Of a stretch of 64,000 nucleotides of DNA, positions 24,605 to 38,130 are shown one piece after another (the first letter of the stretch is position 1; every line of letters begins with the position of its first letter). Source of the DNA: Agelaius tricolor (Eukaryota > Chordata > Aves > Passeriformes > Icteridae); assembly GCA_023055355.1 (NCBI GenBank), contig JALJCS010000001.1:81570881-81634880 (forward strand). Direction: 5' to 3'. The position numbers and the translations under genes are program-made. Under the pieces are notes generated by a model. That model had not been told where the DNA came from, made no database searches, and saw only the letters and a list, made by a program, of their open reading frames with translations.

Positions 24605-27600
24605 GATGCACATGTCGAGTGCAAGAGTAACAATATGAGATGCAGTTTATAATTATCCCTTTGTTTTCTCCTCATCGAGATGGAAATGACGGATATACAG
24701 TGTGTGTGTTTCTTGTTCTAGGTGCTGCAGAGTATATTAAAACAAGTTTTGAGTAAAATAACCAACATGGCTGGATGGTGAGATGAGCAGCCACCACATG
24801 GGAAATGCTATATTAGAAAAATAAGAGCTCACTGACTAGCTTTACTCAATTAGAAATTGTAGCTGCAAGGTCAAGAACTCTATTAGCTAAATTTTATTTT
24901 ATAGAATATGGGCTTAGGAGGTGACTGAGGTGCACTATAGAAAACAATGCTTTTGTTGCAGCTGCTCTAGGCTTTTTATCTGACTTTACAATAATTCAAG
25001 AAGATTGGTTGAAACCTTTTAAAGTACACTGTTGAAATACTATTACTGTCTTAATTGAAGAGAAAACTTAATCTTAGAAAATCAGCCCCAGCTACAGGGA
25101 TGTTCTGTCAGGAAAGTGCACACAAAACATGGACACCAAAAGCCAGAGCCCTGCTCTCTGATACCCTCATTTGACGTGTTGCTGTGTTGCAGCAGCCACT
25201 GCAGATTCTGGGGTATTTGCAGACACTGCCAAATCCTTTCCCCATTGTCCTTCTTTTTGTGCATTGGCCAAATTCCTCCTCTGAACCAGCACAAAGATTT
25301 ATTCACACTGGCAATGCACCAAAATGATCCAGTCCACAATGCACGAGATGTGTCAAATTCAGCCTCTGAACTGTGCAACTCCAGCGCAAATTAAACCATT
25401 CAGAGGCTGTATTCTTCATTCTGTAATGACATGACATCTTCTCCTCAGTTTTAGTAGCAGAAATTAAAAAATAAAATAGCTGTATCCCAAGTTTTCCAGG
25501 AATGGGGATGCTTTTGTTGCAGATTAATCCTTCCAAAAATGCACTTATACATTAAACACATCTTATTGCTGGACTCTATTAGAAGCTCATCCGCCATTCT
25601 CAAAACTCCTGCATTGTCAAGCTGGATTAGAGATTTTTCAGGAGCAGGATTTTGAATTCCAGATGCATTGCCATTCTTAGGTAAAGCACAGTCAAAACAA
25701 CGTGCAGTAATGTGAAGGAAAAATTAAATTACTGAGCGTAAATGAAAACTTCAAAGCAGGGTCACCAGATCTTTGAAATGAATGATGAGGGTATTTTCTT
25801 CACAAAATGCTGTATTTATTACCTGTGGTGAAAATCCTTAGTTTGTTAGGAACTTTTCTATGTTGATTACAGTAACATCACAGCATGTCAAAAATTGTCT
25901 GCAAAACTCCAACTCAGTTAAACAATTTTAGGATTTTTCTAATAGGCCTAAATGAAGTTCATGTACTTCTTTTACTGCATTTTTTAAACATCTACATTAG
26001 AAATCAAATTTGTACTTGTTGAGAAAGCCAAACACTCTCTTTTTGCCTGACCTCACCAGTTTTTATGGTACCAAATTGAGTGATTGTCAAAAGAATTTCA
26101 CATCACTTATTTCACATCAAAGATTTCAAAGAATCTATTGCCATGAACAAAGAAGTACAAGGAGGTCTTCAGACTGAAGGACAGACTAGGGATTGTTCCT
26201 AAGTAAGAACCAGTGAGTTATGGGTACAAATGTCTGAATTCCTGATATGGAGGTTATAAATTTATGATTTTTTAATTTAAAAAGTTTTAGACTCAGACTA
26301 GCTTCAAGACTTCATATTTTCAAAGAGATCATTTGGCCATTGAGATGGTGACAGGCCTTGGTCTCTGATGCCTGCTCAGTTTGGGATGAAATTTTCTTTA
26401 ATAATTTTGTTGGTGTCGGGATCAGATATACAAAGAATACATGAGGCTGTGTGTCAGAGCAGTTCAACTATGCCCCATTGAGCTGATGTTTTCAGGCATT
26501 TGGTTCCAGGAAAAGGGATCATTACTTTGATTCAAAGAAGAAGACACCACTGTCTCATTTCATGGCAAAGCACACTTTTAAAGGACAATAATGCTATGTA
26601 TAGGAATGCCTGAACAAGACGTGAGTTGATTTAAGAATGCTCATAAATAAATTAGAAAAATATTAAAAATTTCAAGCATATGTCCCCTAAAATTTTCACA
26701 GTACATTTTGTGAAGAGCACCCTGTGACCATGAGCTGTAACTCCTTGCTAGTACAGAGGGCATTATTAAGTGTTGGCAGGTTTTGGGCTGCTACCCACTA
26801 GATTCTGGTCTTTATAAAGTGTTTTGAAAGGAAAGATAAAGACAAGCAGAAACAGACACTAAACAAAACCCCCAGACTGAGATGCTTCTGGGTTATGGGG
26901 CTGTCAGTGTTACAAAACTCACTGCTCTAAAGATCAGTTTTGGAGATGCCTTTTTATCTGTATCAAAGTCTATATCAAAACTCCAGATTGAGATTTCATG
27001 TGTCGGAAATCTAGATCCAAAGTCTGTGGTTTGAACCTATTTCTGGTTTTCTGTTGCTTCAGTTTCCAGGAGACATTGGGAGAAAATAAACTCAGAGATA
27101 CCTTGTGCAATGATAAATTAATTAAAATTTTTAAAAAGGATGGAGAAACTAGAACTGCACCACCCTTCAGTCTGATCAGAGCAAATCAGTTGTTAACCCC
27201 TGGGGAATGACTAATTTTTCTGACACAGCTGCAACAAAGCTTTATCTTGCTTCTATTATTTAATAGCTTTATTGTAGTTAAAATGAAGGAATTTTTAATG
27301 GTAAAAATTTCTTCAAAATTCCCTGTATTAAAGAATTTGAGCTATTTAATTTTCATTTTTAAAGTATTTTTGTCGTGTTCCATTGTAATACAGCTTGATT
27401 ACAGTAGAGGAGAGAAGAATCCTTTGTAGACAGGTTTGAATATATGGCTCCACAGATCAGCTATTTGTTAATTTTATGCAGGCTGTCTCCAGTTTCTGCA
27501 TCTCACAGTTTGGGCACAACAGGAGGTGACACTGTTAACTGTTACTCTTTTCACTTACTTTTTTTCCCCTAGCTGAACATAAACATATCATTACACAGTT

Positions 27601-29700
27601 ACACTACACTATATTTAGAGTTGATTTTTAACTATCTATTAGATAAAAAGATTTGAGCTCAGCTAAAATACCTGGAATGAGCTGGGAAGGTCTAGCAGAA
27701 AGGCACTACCCACAGGAATTCTGGTGCAAGTAAGGTATTCCAGTCAATCCATCTATTTCATTTTGCTCCTGAGACTTCTCTGATGTGACTGGACAAACTG
27801 GTACTGGGTCACTGCTGGGGGCTCCCTACATGGCAAAGGAACTTAGCCATCAAGAGTTCCTGAGTTAGCAACTCAAGTTCCTGAGTCCTTTTTTCTCCCC
27901 GAAAGGAGGAAATGAACTAAGTCTAACTTGTAAAATCTGTGAATGCTTTCTAAGTCTGACTTGGCATCCTGGGAGCATCAGAAGGGCATCTGGGTCTGCT
28001 TCTTCTTTTCAATATCTGGCTCCTTGCAGAGAAAATACATGTCTCAGACCAGCAGGGAAGCTTTAGATATTCCAGCAGATCCCCTAGCTGGGATATCCAT
28101 GGGATGAAACTCAAGTCTGTGCTTTGGAGTTCACTGGTTCCGCTGCATAATGCAAAATGGTTGCCTAAGTTCCTGCAAATGTGTCGAAATATAATCATTA
28201 AAATTTTGGTGAGATTAAGTTATTGCTGCTTTAACCCTGACTTGCCAGATATCATGTCCCACAGAACAGGGTGACCTGAACACCAAGATTTCCTCACAGC
28301 ATCATTATGGGCTGGTATGATAGAAAGAGGAATAAGGAAGATGTGTTCATCCACTGCCCATTTGACAAATAAGTTAAAGAATTAACCTTGAAAGTGAATT
28401 TTTTCTCACATTTCATTTAAATATGATCTGAAACACAGATTCAATTGTCAGTCATCAGCATCTGAGCTGCATGTTTATGAACCAGACTGGCCTATTCTTC
28501 ACATGGATCTCAACCTCTGTGTCCTGAAGGAATTTCTTTGCTTTTTAAAATTATTGTATACACTGAAGTTGACACCTGAAGCAATGTATCAATTCAGTGC
28601 TGTAACTTCTGGTATAAAGATCTGTTTTGTTTGTTTTATTTATTTATGTTTTTTATGAGAAAAGGATGTATCTGGTAAGTCACCTATCTCTGAATGGCTG
28701 TAAGTGTGGATTGTATTTCCACACTTGTGTTCAAGTGTGTTCAAACACCTCTCTATGCTTTTCCACATTTGGATGGAATATTTACAATAAGAAATGTGCA
28801 TACACCACTTAAAAATGTAGCATTTGCCAGCAGTTCCCATATCTCTGTGAATATGGTACCTTTCCTCTGTATTCTGAATGATAAGTATTACACTCATTAT
28901 CATTGTGTGATAGCTGATAAGTGACTGGTTATTCAATGACTTATCCTTGACTGCAATCCTTCTCTGTTTATCCCAAGGGAAAGGAAACCAACTTTTTAAT
29001 ATACTTAGCAAATTTATTTTCTTGGTGTCTTGCTTCTTAGAGTGCAGAGGTTTTCTACATAAAACCTGAAAGCTATAAATAACTAAATGGATGAAAGTAA
29101 TCTCTGAAGTAATTGCATTAATTCAAATGAGGTCAGTTGAAGCATTAATTGGACTCTGTGATGCTTCAGTGATATATCAGACTAGTTCAAAAGGCAAGTC
29201 AAACACCCAAGATTGAATATCTTTCTCTGGGAAAGAGACACTAAATGGGCAAACACGTATCCTGATGGTAACTCTTCTTCATATGTATCTGTGTTGTTAT
29301 ATACTGTTTTCTGCATATATGGTCTTAAATACAGCATGGAAAGGAAGTGCTACAAACACTGCCTGTTTTAGACATCTGTGCCCCAATCAGTCAAAGTATC
29401 TGATCCTTACACTAATCCTTAAACACCCTGAGCCAAAAAAACAAAAAAGAAATGCAGGCATTTCCTTCTTATGCACAGATAACATGGTGCCTATTTTTAA
29501 GAATGAGTTTAAGAGTTGTTCCACTTGTGGAAATGAGCATCCAATTTCAAGTCATTACTTGCATTTTAATTTCAATGTTCAGTACTGCTCCACCAGTGTA
29601 CAAACTTCTGTGAGTTGTGCAGTCCCCATTCTAACATGATAATTAATAAGATATAGCTTTGAACTGCATCTGTGTTACAGCATTGGTTTGTTTGTTTTTT

Positions 29701-29755
29701 CTTTAAGGCAGAACTCTTCCTTGAGTCTTTCTTTAAGGCAGGACTCTCTTTGAGT
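29701..29755. repeat. Imperfect 30-bp tandem duplication
   Basis: CTTTAAGGCAGAACTCTTCC plus TTGAGT is followed 30 bases later by CTTTAAGGCAGGACTCTC plus TTTGAGT. There are two copies with a few differences. Confidence 0.85.
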
Positions 29756-29861
29756 CATGGGCTACAAAGGAAGGATTGTGTACAGGGGCAAGTCTTTGTA
29801 CTGTGAGACAAGTTCTTGATGCAAAAACATCATCAAACCATGACTGATCTTTGTTGGAAAA

Positions 29862-29897
29862 GGATGGCTGGATGCATGGCTGGCTGGCTAGCTGGGT
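29862..29897. repeat. GGCT-rich simple repeat
   Basis: Degenerate GGCT/GGAT units, about nine in a row, with interruptions. It is a short, old tetranucleotide repeat. Confidence 0.7.
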
Positions 29898-32644
29898 AAG
29901 AAATGAGCTAACACATTACTGATTGTCTCATACTATACTGAACAAGAAATTGATGTTCACAGGTATCTGGTCTTCTAGACCATTTTTCTTCTTATTTCCT
30001 TCTATTGAATCAAAGCAATGGGAAACACTTGAAACAAAGAAAATAAATATTTGCACCAGATTTAGCTTTCTTCAAGGATGAACATGCAAGTGAAGAAATG
30101 CTGAACCATGAGGTCTGATTACACCCTAGGAAGGGCTCTTCACTGCCACCTGAGAGGAGACACGTTTGACCTGTTTGATGTGTAAAATCTACACCAAAGA
30201 GCTAGTTGGTTCCCAAAGTGTTAGACAGTGAAATGCAGATACAAACTTAAACCATCAGATTTTCAGTATAATAGTTGCAGGTCCAGTGGGTAGTAAATTC
30301 CAGCAGCCAGGGTAATATTTCTGGTCAATGTTTTATTCATTACTGGGGGAAACCCACAAATTTTTAAAATATTACTAATTGTACCTTGGATGTTGGCATA
30401 TCATGTTGAAGAAAAGACATCCTCAGGGAACTTACATCTGATTTGTAGAACTCTTTTGCATGATCAGACAGTTTGGTAAGAAAGATTAAGATGTTTCATT
30501 TTGGCACAGAAACATTGCTGAGCAGAGTATGGGAGGTACATCCTACTATACATTGGCATAAAAGCTGCTTCCTGCAGGGTTGCATCATATCCCACTATGA
30601 ACAGAGGCAGTAGGATCCATAGATGTAGAAATAATTGAGGTATGACTTCTGTTTCTGAGCCTGGACTTTTTTAAACATCTCACATGTTTTGGAAGTAAAA
30701 AAGAACCTAGCAGAGGTGGAGAATATAAGATTTATCAGCTCAGGTCTCAAATATAAATGAGTAATTTTAGTCATACTGAACACCTTAGTATCAACAGGGG
30801 TTCCATTGTTTCCCATCAAAACTTTTGGAAGCACCACCTCTAGGAATTTTCAAGAATCTCTTATGCCTTTTGTGTGCTGAAGCAACTGTAAAAACCTCAC
30901 ATGCGTTTTGGTTCTGCTACAGCAATTATTTGCCCTAAATCCACACCTTCCACAACACTGCTGTTATTGCTACCTCATGACCACATACTGAAGGTTCAGT
31001 GTATACCCATGAAACACAGTGTGAAACAACAAGCAGAATTGAGTATTGCAAAAGTTATGACAGAAGCCATAACAGAGACACTGTGTTGCAGGACAAATGA
31101 AAATGTTATGGCAATGCATAACTCATCATTCCACTGTCTTCCTCTTAAACTATTACGCAACTATGGAGAAAAAAAAAACAACACACTAAAATAGTCCAAG
31201 ATGCTATAGACATTAGTGTAGCTGCCATGGTGTGTACACTGCTGAAACTTCATGTTCAGTGATTGCCTTCTTTATAGTAGAGATTTTAAATGGAATTAGG
31301 CATGGAATAAAAAATAATCTATGATAAATTTAGCCACTCAGGCAGGGCTAGAAATTTCCTGTTTCAGGCTGCAGTAGGAGACAACTTGCCACAATATGAG
31401 CTGATTGGAACTCTGCAAAGTCTCTGCTTCAGTGACTCCTGGAAGAGACAAAAGCTGTGTGCAAATTCAGAAGGGAGCACAAAGTAGGCAAAAGGGAGGG
31501 GAGGAGAGCACAAAAAGGCATTCACCAGCAGGAACAGACTGGAATTTAACAGGGGATTGTTTTCTTCCCACTGGTCAAAACAAACTCTTGCAATTTATGT
31601 TATGTGCTTTAAAACCCAGCTACTGTCTACTGTCTGTAGAGGAAGGAAGAAGAGCAGAGCTCAGGTGGAGGAGGACCAGCAGGCCCCATATGCATTTAAG
31701 CTGACTGCAGAGCTCTGAAACAATGAAATATATATCAATACAAGCACTCAAATCACTGTGTGCTGCTGTAGGACATGTCAAGACTGTTTTCATGGGGTTT
31801 TCACCAAAGAAAAGCTCATATGAGGCATTTGATGCTTAAAAAAAATTCAGAAAACTGATCTGAAGTGTAGTATTTTATTAAACTAATAAGCAGACAGCTC
31901 AATCCAAAAGCCATGCTGCATTCTGTTGACCCTGAAGAAATGACAGAGTAGTCCTTCCCCAAAATGCAAGCTTTACTGCTTGCCTACTAGTTCCTTGCAG
32001 GACACAGCAGAGGCAGAAATGAGCTGAAAAGAAAACAAACTTTAGGCAGAAACAGAATTATTCTAGGATGCAGCTGAGACTGGGATGTGGTTACGGGCTG
32101 TCCCAAACCCCAGCCTGAGAATACCATGTAGGTATGTACCCTATATGTGAAATCTTCTAAACTGGCATGATGGCTCTCCCATTTTTACAAAACATCTAAC
32201 ATCTGCCCAGTGGTTGCAGCTGTAACTCTTTGCATTAGCAAATGGCAAAACCAAACTCATGCCGGTGAAGATAATGGGTACCTGAGCACAGGGAGAACTC
32301 AAAGTTGGGGACAGAAGAGAAAGATAGAGCATGACAATTTCTTTATATTTTTTACCCATTTTATGTGGTACTTACTTCAAGTAGGTTCACTTGCTACAAA
32401 TATATAAGAAAATTGCTGATCTAAAAGCTGATTGTTGCCACAATGACAAAAACTAAAATGGTCCCAAAACAAAAAAAGTGAGGATTTGCCATCTTAAAGA
32501 TGGTTTGTTTCTTTTATGGCAATATAGGACAATAGTGCTTTTTATAGTACTCTTCTGCACTCTTCTGCAAGTTTTTAGTAGATCTGTAACTCTGACAATA
32601 ACTTGCCAATTCAATGTGTTTTGAGAAATATATATGTTGCAACT

Positions 32645-32702
32645 TTATATATATATATATATATATAAAAATATATATAAAAATATATTTTTGTATATAT
32701 AA
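32645..32702. repeat. TA dinucleotide microsatellite
   Basis: About ten uninterrupted TA units at the left end continue as TATA blocks interrupted by runs of A and T. It is purely AT except for one G near the right end. Confidence 0.95.
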
Positions 32703-35700
32703 TAAAAATAGTATTTTTCATTTTCTACTCTTTTTTTCTTGACCTGATAACATTAGTTTCAAAATGGTTTAAATTTTTTTTTTAAATGATAAAAATTCAG
32801 AGGAATATACCAATTTAAAATCTGGAAGATGAAATTCATTTATCATTATAGAAAATAGCAATCGGCTCAACTGAACAAAAATAACTCAGGCAGTTAGCTC
32901 TCACCAGCTTGCACACTCTACTGATATATTCCGTTTACTACTTTATATCCATCTGCCAAACCCACCTGGGTTTCAGATGGGACATATTCTAGCTCTGTTA
33001 ATGATAAGCTTCACTCTATTCCCTATGTCATCCCCTCAACACTTTCTGAAAAAAAAAGACAAAAATTATATAGTGCATATTGTGTCATGTGTATTGGTTT
33101 AAATGCTACATTAAGTGAAGAGCATATTAAGAAATATGCCAAGAGTGTTTCCTTCTTGTTATGACCCCCACAATGAGTCAGGCAAAAGTCATATAATCTA
33201 CAGTTAAATGCCAAAAATAGGAGGGTTCTGGGTAAAGCAGAGTCATATTTGTTTTTATGAGATACCTTTTACAATGAGATTATCTCTAAGCACTAACAGA
33301 AATACTGCAAATGCTACTATTTCAATGGCTTAGTAGTAGGAATATATAAGGCCTGCTGGAATTGGAAATAACAATTACCAGTTTGACAGGCTCCTTTGTG
33401 GGGTTTGCAGGGAGCTTCATGTCTGCACAGAGGCCATACAGAGACAGTGACATCCTACAGTGTGAAGGATTATTTTTTCCTCATCTTTCTTAAAGGCCCT
33501 AATGATCCAGGAGCCTATACCCAAACAGGTGATGTTACTGCACACCCCAGAGAGGTATCCTGATGAGCAGAGCACACAATCAGTATTTGTCAGGGGGCAG
33601 GTAGGTGAGAAATGCATCCTTATTGCTCTGGGGAAAAAAATTCTATATAGTCTTCCTCCTCTCTGTGGCATGTTGCATCTGCAGTCTTTTTGCAGGAAAT
33701 AGAACCTGATGAGCTATCGATATGCCAGTCACAATCTACAGCAGAATGAAGATAACCAGCTGGTGGCACTACCTTAAGGACACAGGCAAATTGGCAAGGA
33801 ACTAAGATGCTCCTTGGTCATTGCTACAGAAACATAGAGAGTAAGGCATTGCTTTGTTTAAAAGAAACCCTTGCTCAGTGTGATGAGAAGAACTTCTGGC
33901 ATTTCTGAGCACTTCAACACAAGGGCTGGGCACAGGAAACCCATGTCCCCTAAACACCCTAGCACTGCCCAGGAGATAATGAGTCACTCTAATCACAGCA
34001 GGCTGATACAATTAATGGTTTAACTGAGTTATTCCCACTGTGTGTTTTCATATATTAGTGAACATTATGGGCCACCTTTTTTCAAGAAATAAGATTTCAC
34101 AAAGCCTTCTTGATGCAACTTTCACAAGTTTGTCCCCTTCAGGCAAAGGTGGCTTTTTGTCAGGCTTCAGAGACTGAAGGCTCTCATCAGCTTAAGCCCA
34201 GTAGTTTACCATACCTAACAGTCAGACCTCCTTCATAAATTCAAGGACTGAAATGGCATTATTTTTAGACATTTCAAGTAATTGACTTTTAGCCTTTCTA
34301 CTTTGCATTCTGACACTGACATGAGTACTGAGTAGTTCTAGAAATAATTTCTGTGTTTAATTAAAAGGGAAAGAAGGCAATAGCGTTTTTTACTAGATCC
34401 CCAAATCAGTCTCGGTGCACAGGAGACATCTCTATCAGCTGAAAATGAGTAGCATTATTAACTGCAAACTTCTCTGTCAGAGCTAATTTTCCAGTCTTCC
34501 TGGAGAAGATCAGTTGTGTATGCATCCCTCTCCAAGCACCTGCACAGGATGTGGGCACACTCAAGGACAGGAAGGCTTTCTGTTCCCCTAATATGCAGGT
34601 GTGCGCAATGTCAAGCATCAGCTCTACTTTTTCAGGATCATTTCATAATGCATACACAGTACAGTTTTGCTGGATGTCAGCAGTCTGAAACTGTTTTCTC
34701 ACTGACAGAGATGGGGAAATGTAAAAGCCTATGAACAGCTCTGGTGGACAGTTTCTCTACAGATCTTTCAAGGCAGGGATTATTTGTGATCTTGCTGCAT
34801 TCTCCAAAGCACATCCACAAAGTGTCCTGAAAAGAAAGGAGGCTTAGGTGAGAAAACTGTATGTTGCATTTAAGTGTGGCTGAGGAAGAAGTTATTTTTA
34901 TTTAATTCATAGAAACATGACCCGAATAATGAGAAAAAAGGCAGCAGTTGATGGCTTACCATTTTTCAGGTCGTTGCTGATTTTGGTATTTCATAGGATA
35001 ATTGTGGACTTCCCTCCTTGAAAAAAATGAAGTGAGTTTCAGAGAGAGGTAAGATCAGGTTAATACTCAAATAAATAGAGGGAAGTGAAACAGTGAAAAA
35101 TATGAGGCAGAGAAGTTAAGCACATTTAAAGTCATATGCAATTAGTAATTATAAAACACAATAAAACAGAAGTAAGGATTGTACCATATAACATTTATGT
35201 GGTTCTATCTAATTACTTCTAATCTTGAAACTAGTGTTTGAATCCACGTCTTTCTTCAATTGTGCAAAAATGAAATTTCATCCTTTCCAATGGCTCATAT
35301 CCAATTTTCTACATGTGAGGACACTTAAGTAAGTATAGCTGTATATTATAAAATAATGCATTTAGAAGTGAAATATAGTGCTATTTAGACATTCATTTAT
35401 TGCTATATTTATGATGTTTCTATATTTGTTTACTTATATCTTAATTATGTAAGTCAGGGGTGGTCTAATCCTAGCAACAATGAGGGCCAGATGGAGATTT
35501 TTTGCCCTCCAACTGAGCATGTGACATTCCTCCCCTCACAGCTGCAGCCTGACACAGACGTTTGGCTGGTGCTGCTGCTGCTGCCAGAGAAAGGAGATAT
35601 TTTTGAGGAGGTGAGGGAGAGTGTCCACACTCCCTCCCACAGGTGACATTGGCAGTTTTGCTCCATGTGTTGAGTGTGTTGTGAGCAGGAGATGGCTGTC

Positions 35701-38054
35701 AGCTGTTTGCACTGCTTTTGATGCATGAATTGCTACCTTTCCTCCTTTCCAGGGGAAATACTCTGCATTGGAAGGGGTTGATCCGTGATATAACCAAGAC
35801 AACAAGACCAGAAGTCTTTCCTAAAAATACGGCATTAGAAGACTATGAGCTGAGTGTATTGTGCTGAGAGCTACACTGAAACTGAGAAAGCTCTCTTAAA
35901 ACAGAACAAAACAAACCAAAACAATAGAAATACCACTTTTCTTGAGGAAATCAAGTTTTTTCCAACAAGGTACGACACAGAAATATTGTGATATGCTACT
36001 GATTTTTTAATATAGGAATTTTCAACTCAGAACCCCAGGTTCATTCAGATTTTAGTACTACATTAAGAAGGAGGAATTTTTCTACCTGTGTCAAAAAGAG
36101 AAAATACTCTGAAGTGTATGTTTCTTTTCCTGGTTCAGCAAAACTGCTTTGTACCAACAATGTGGGCGAAGGATGGAACACTAGTTGTCAGAGATGCTTT
36201 AGGGCTTTAAATCCCAACTTGAAGAAAAGTCTGCTTCAGATCTATCATTTATATATTTTGATATATATTTATGGAATAGATCAATCTCTCCAGTTGTAAA
36301 GCTTGAACAGGGATGAGAATGAAACCAGATGAAGGCTTCCAGATATAACTCCCTCCATAACACTTTGAAAATACCTGCCAAAAATGTGAAACAATCCATT
36401 CTGAAGTCCCGAGAACGTTCTTCAGCATCATTTCCTTTCCCTGAGAGGAGACTCATCTCTGGCATAGATTATTTACTACTAGAAAAAGGTAGAATTTTTA
36501 TCAGAGGAAAGGGAATCTCCCAATTTTACCTTTGGTTTGGCAGTGAAGCTGTAACAATCATAAATCACTCCCAGCTGTCCCTGGGATCTCCCCTTAAGCT
36601 CATCACTGTAGGGAAGGCAACAGGTTCTGCAGCAATCAATCCCTTTTATATCTCTCCACAGACACATAGGCATCATACTGGAGCTCAAACTGTGTTGCTG
36701 GCTAAAAAAGATAATTGGTAAATCAAATACTAAATGAAATCACTCAAATTATATCCACTGCCCTCACTTTTGCTGAAATCCTTCGTTCATTTCTTAACCC
36801 ATGCATGTATATAACCGAGAAGCTTCTTAATCTTCCTAACTTCTTTCCACCTCCAATATTCACTCCTGTGGGTACCATCATTCTTGTTGCATGACCCATA
36901 TATTGTATCTCCATATTTCTTTTTCATCTGTGGTCCTCTAGATGATCTTTGTTGGGTTCAGCCTTTGTTCAGAGTGTGTTTACCTCAGGCGTTGAACATG
37001 CTCATTTGCAGGGTCGTTATTTCCTTGCTCTGTGACTGCTTTTTCTGATTCCTACCCTATGGTACTTTCTGAGCTGAATGGATCTCTGGCTGTCAGTGAT
37101 CAAAGCTGTCAGTTGCTGTTTATTTCCTCACCTCTTCAATTTGGCTCCTGGGAGGATGTTTCAACAGACGTTTTAGAGAGACAGAAAAAACCAATATCCT
37201 ATTAAACTAATGACCCTTGGCTATGCTGTCTACAAATGAATGCAGGCACAGACAATTGCCCAGTTTTCTACTGAGGGTCTGTGCACAACAGTCTTATGTG
37301 TGTTTTCTAGCTATAAAATATATGTGTGCATAACTTCTGGAAAAAAAGTATATTTCCATTTAACAGTAATTATGCCAGTGTAACTATGGCACTCCACTAA
37401 TTGCTTTCTGGTTATTAAGAATATTAATAAAGTTCACGTTCAGATTTTCTGGTAGAGAGCACTGCTGGCTCTTCTGTTTATTTTTTTCTGAGGGCTTCTG
37501 TAAAGAACATCTGAAGCCTTTTTATAACAGTTGCTTTTTCACAAAATCAAAAGTCTGGAATAAATTTGTTGTGACTAGCTATTAGAAAAAAAGATTTTCT
37601 ATTCAGAGTAGCAATGGCTTCTCTCTTTAGATAAACATAACTATAATGTGTCATAGATTGAAGTGTATCTTCATGTCCTATGACCATTGTGCTAATCACA
37701 AATATTCCTGGTGTTGATGCTAATAAATGTTTTTCTACTACCAGCCTGCTATTGAATTCCTTATATTTAATACACTTAAGCACACTTTCTAGGAGGAAAT
37801 CTTTGATGTTTTTATTCTAATTTATTGGTTGAGGGGTGGTGGAGACCATGGCTGAGAAGAAAATAGAAGTGGAGAGAGCTTGTGGGCATTGGAAACAGAA
37901 AGTTTAAGAGCTTTGTTTCTGAACAGAATAGATGAACAGAGATCCATGAAGTGCTGCTCAGGATGAGGTTTTAGCGTGAACAGAAGGAGAGGGGTCTGAA
38001 GCAAAGAGGTGGTCTTTGCAAAGGAAGAGTTGTTGAATGTGTATTTGAATTAGG
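32703..38054. other. Mostly unique noncoding DNA, no gene seen
   Basis: I find no supported gene. A 130-codon plus-strand frame at 36329-36721 has no recognisable domain and is overlapped by minus-strand frames. A slightly GC-richer block at about 35450-35810 includes a short CTG run (35572-35582) and a terminus-like start (see findings) but cannot be assigned. Confidence 0.5.
35097..35190 (-). repeat. Possible MIR-type SINE remnant
   Basis: The order GAGGCAGAGAAGTTAAG, then AAAGTCATATGCAATTAGTA, then CAGAAGTAAGGATTG follows the complement of the ancient tRNA-derived MIR core. That core reads roughly 'gaggcacagagaggttaag ... ggtcacacagctagtaa ... ggcagagccgggatt'. There would be about 18 extra bases in the middle. 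The comparison is from memory and the copy is highly diverged, so chance similarity remains possible. Confidence 0.3.
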
Positions 38055-38130
38055 AGGTGAGGTGAGGTGAGGTGAGGTGAGGTGAGGTGAGGTGAGGTGA
38101 GGTGAGGTGAGGTGAGGTGAGGTGAGGTGA
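38055..38130. repeat. Pentanucleotide (GGTGA)n array, about 15 copies
   Basis: Fifteen perfect tandem copies of GGTGA with no interruption. The minus-strand frame through it (37958-38191) translates as a repeated Thr-Ser-Pro-His-Leu unit because a five-base period keeps one five-residue cycle open. This is an artefact, not a protein repeat. Perfect identity suggests recent expansion and likely length polymorphism. Confidence 0.97.

Larger units (their letters stand above)
24605..32640. other. Mostly unique noncoding DNA, no gene seen
   Basis: I see no supported gene and no identifiable transposon in this stretch beyond the small repeats listed separately. Open frames (for example 25116-25394 plus and 25082-25378 minus) overlap on opposite strands, as expected by chance. 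24600-25900 has few simple repeats and mixed composition, so it may hold conserved noncoding elements. Confidence 0.5.

Noticed and set aside
36329..36721. 130-codon plus-strand frame
   Set aside because: It has no recognisable family, and overlapping minus-strand frames are present. The length is not exceptional for a 64 kb window.
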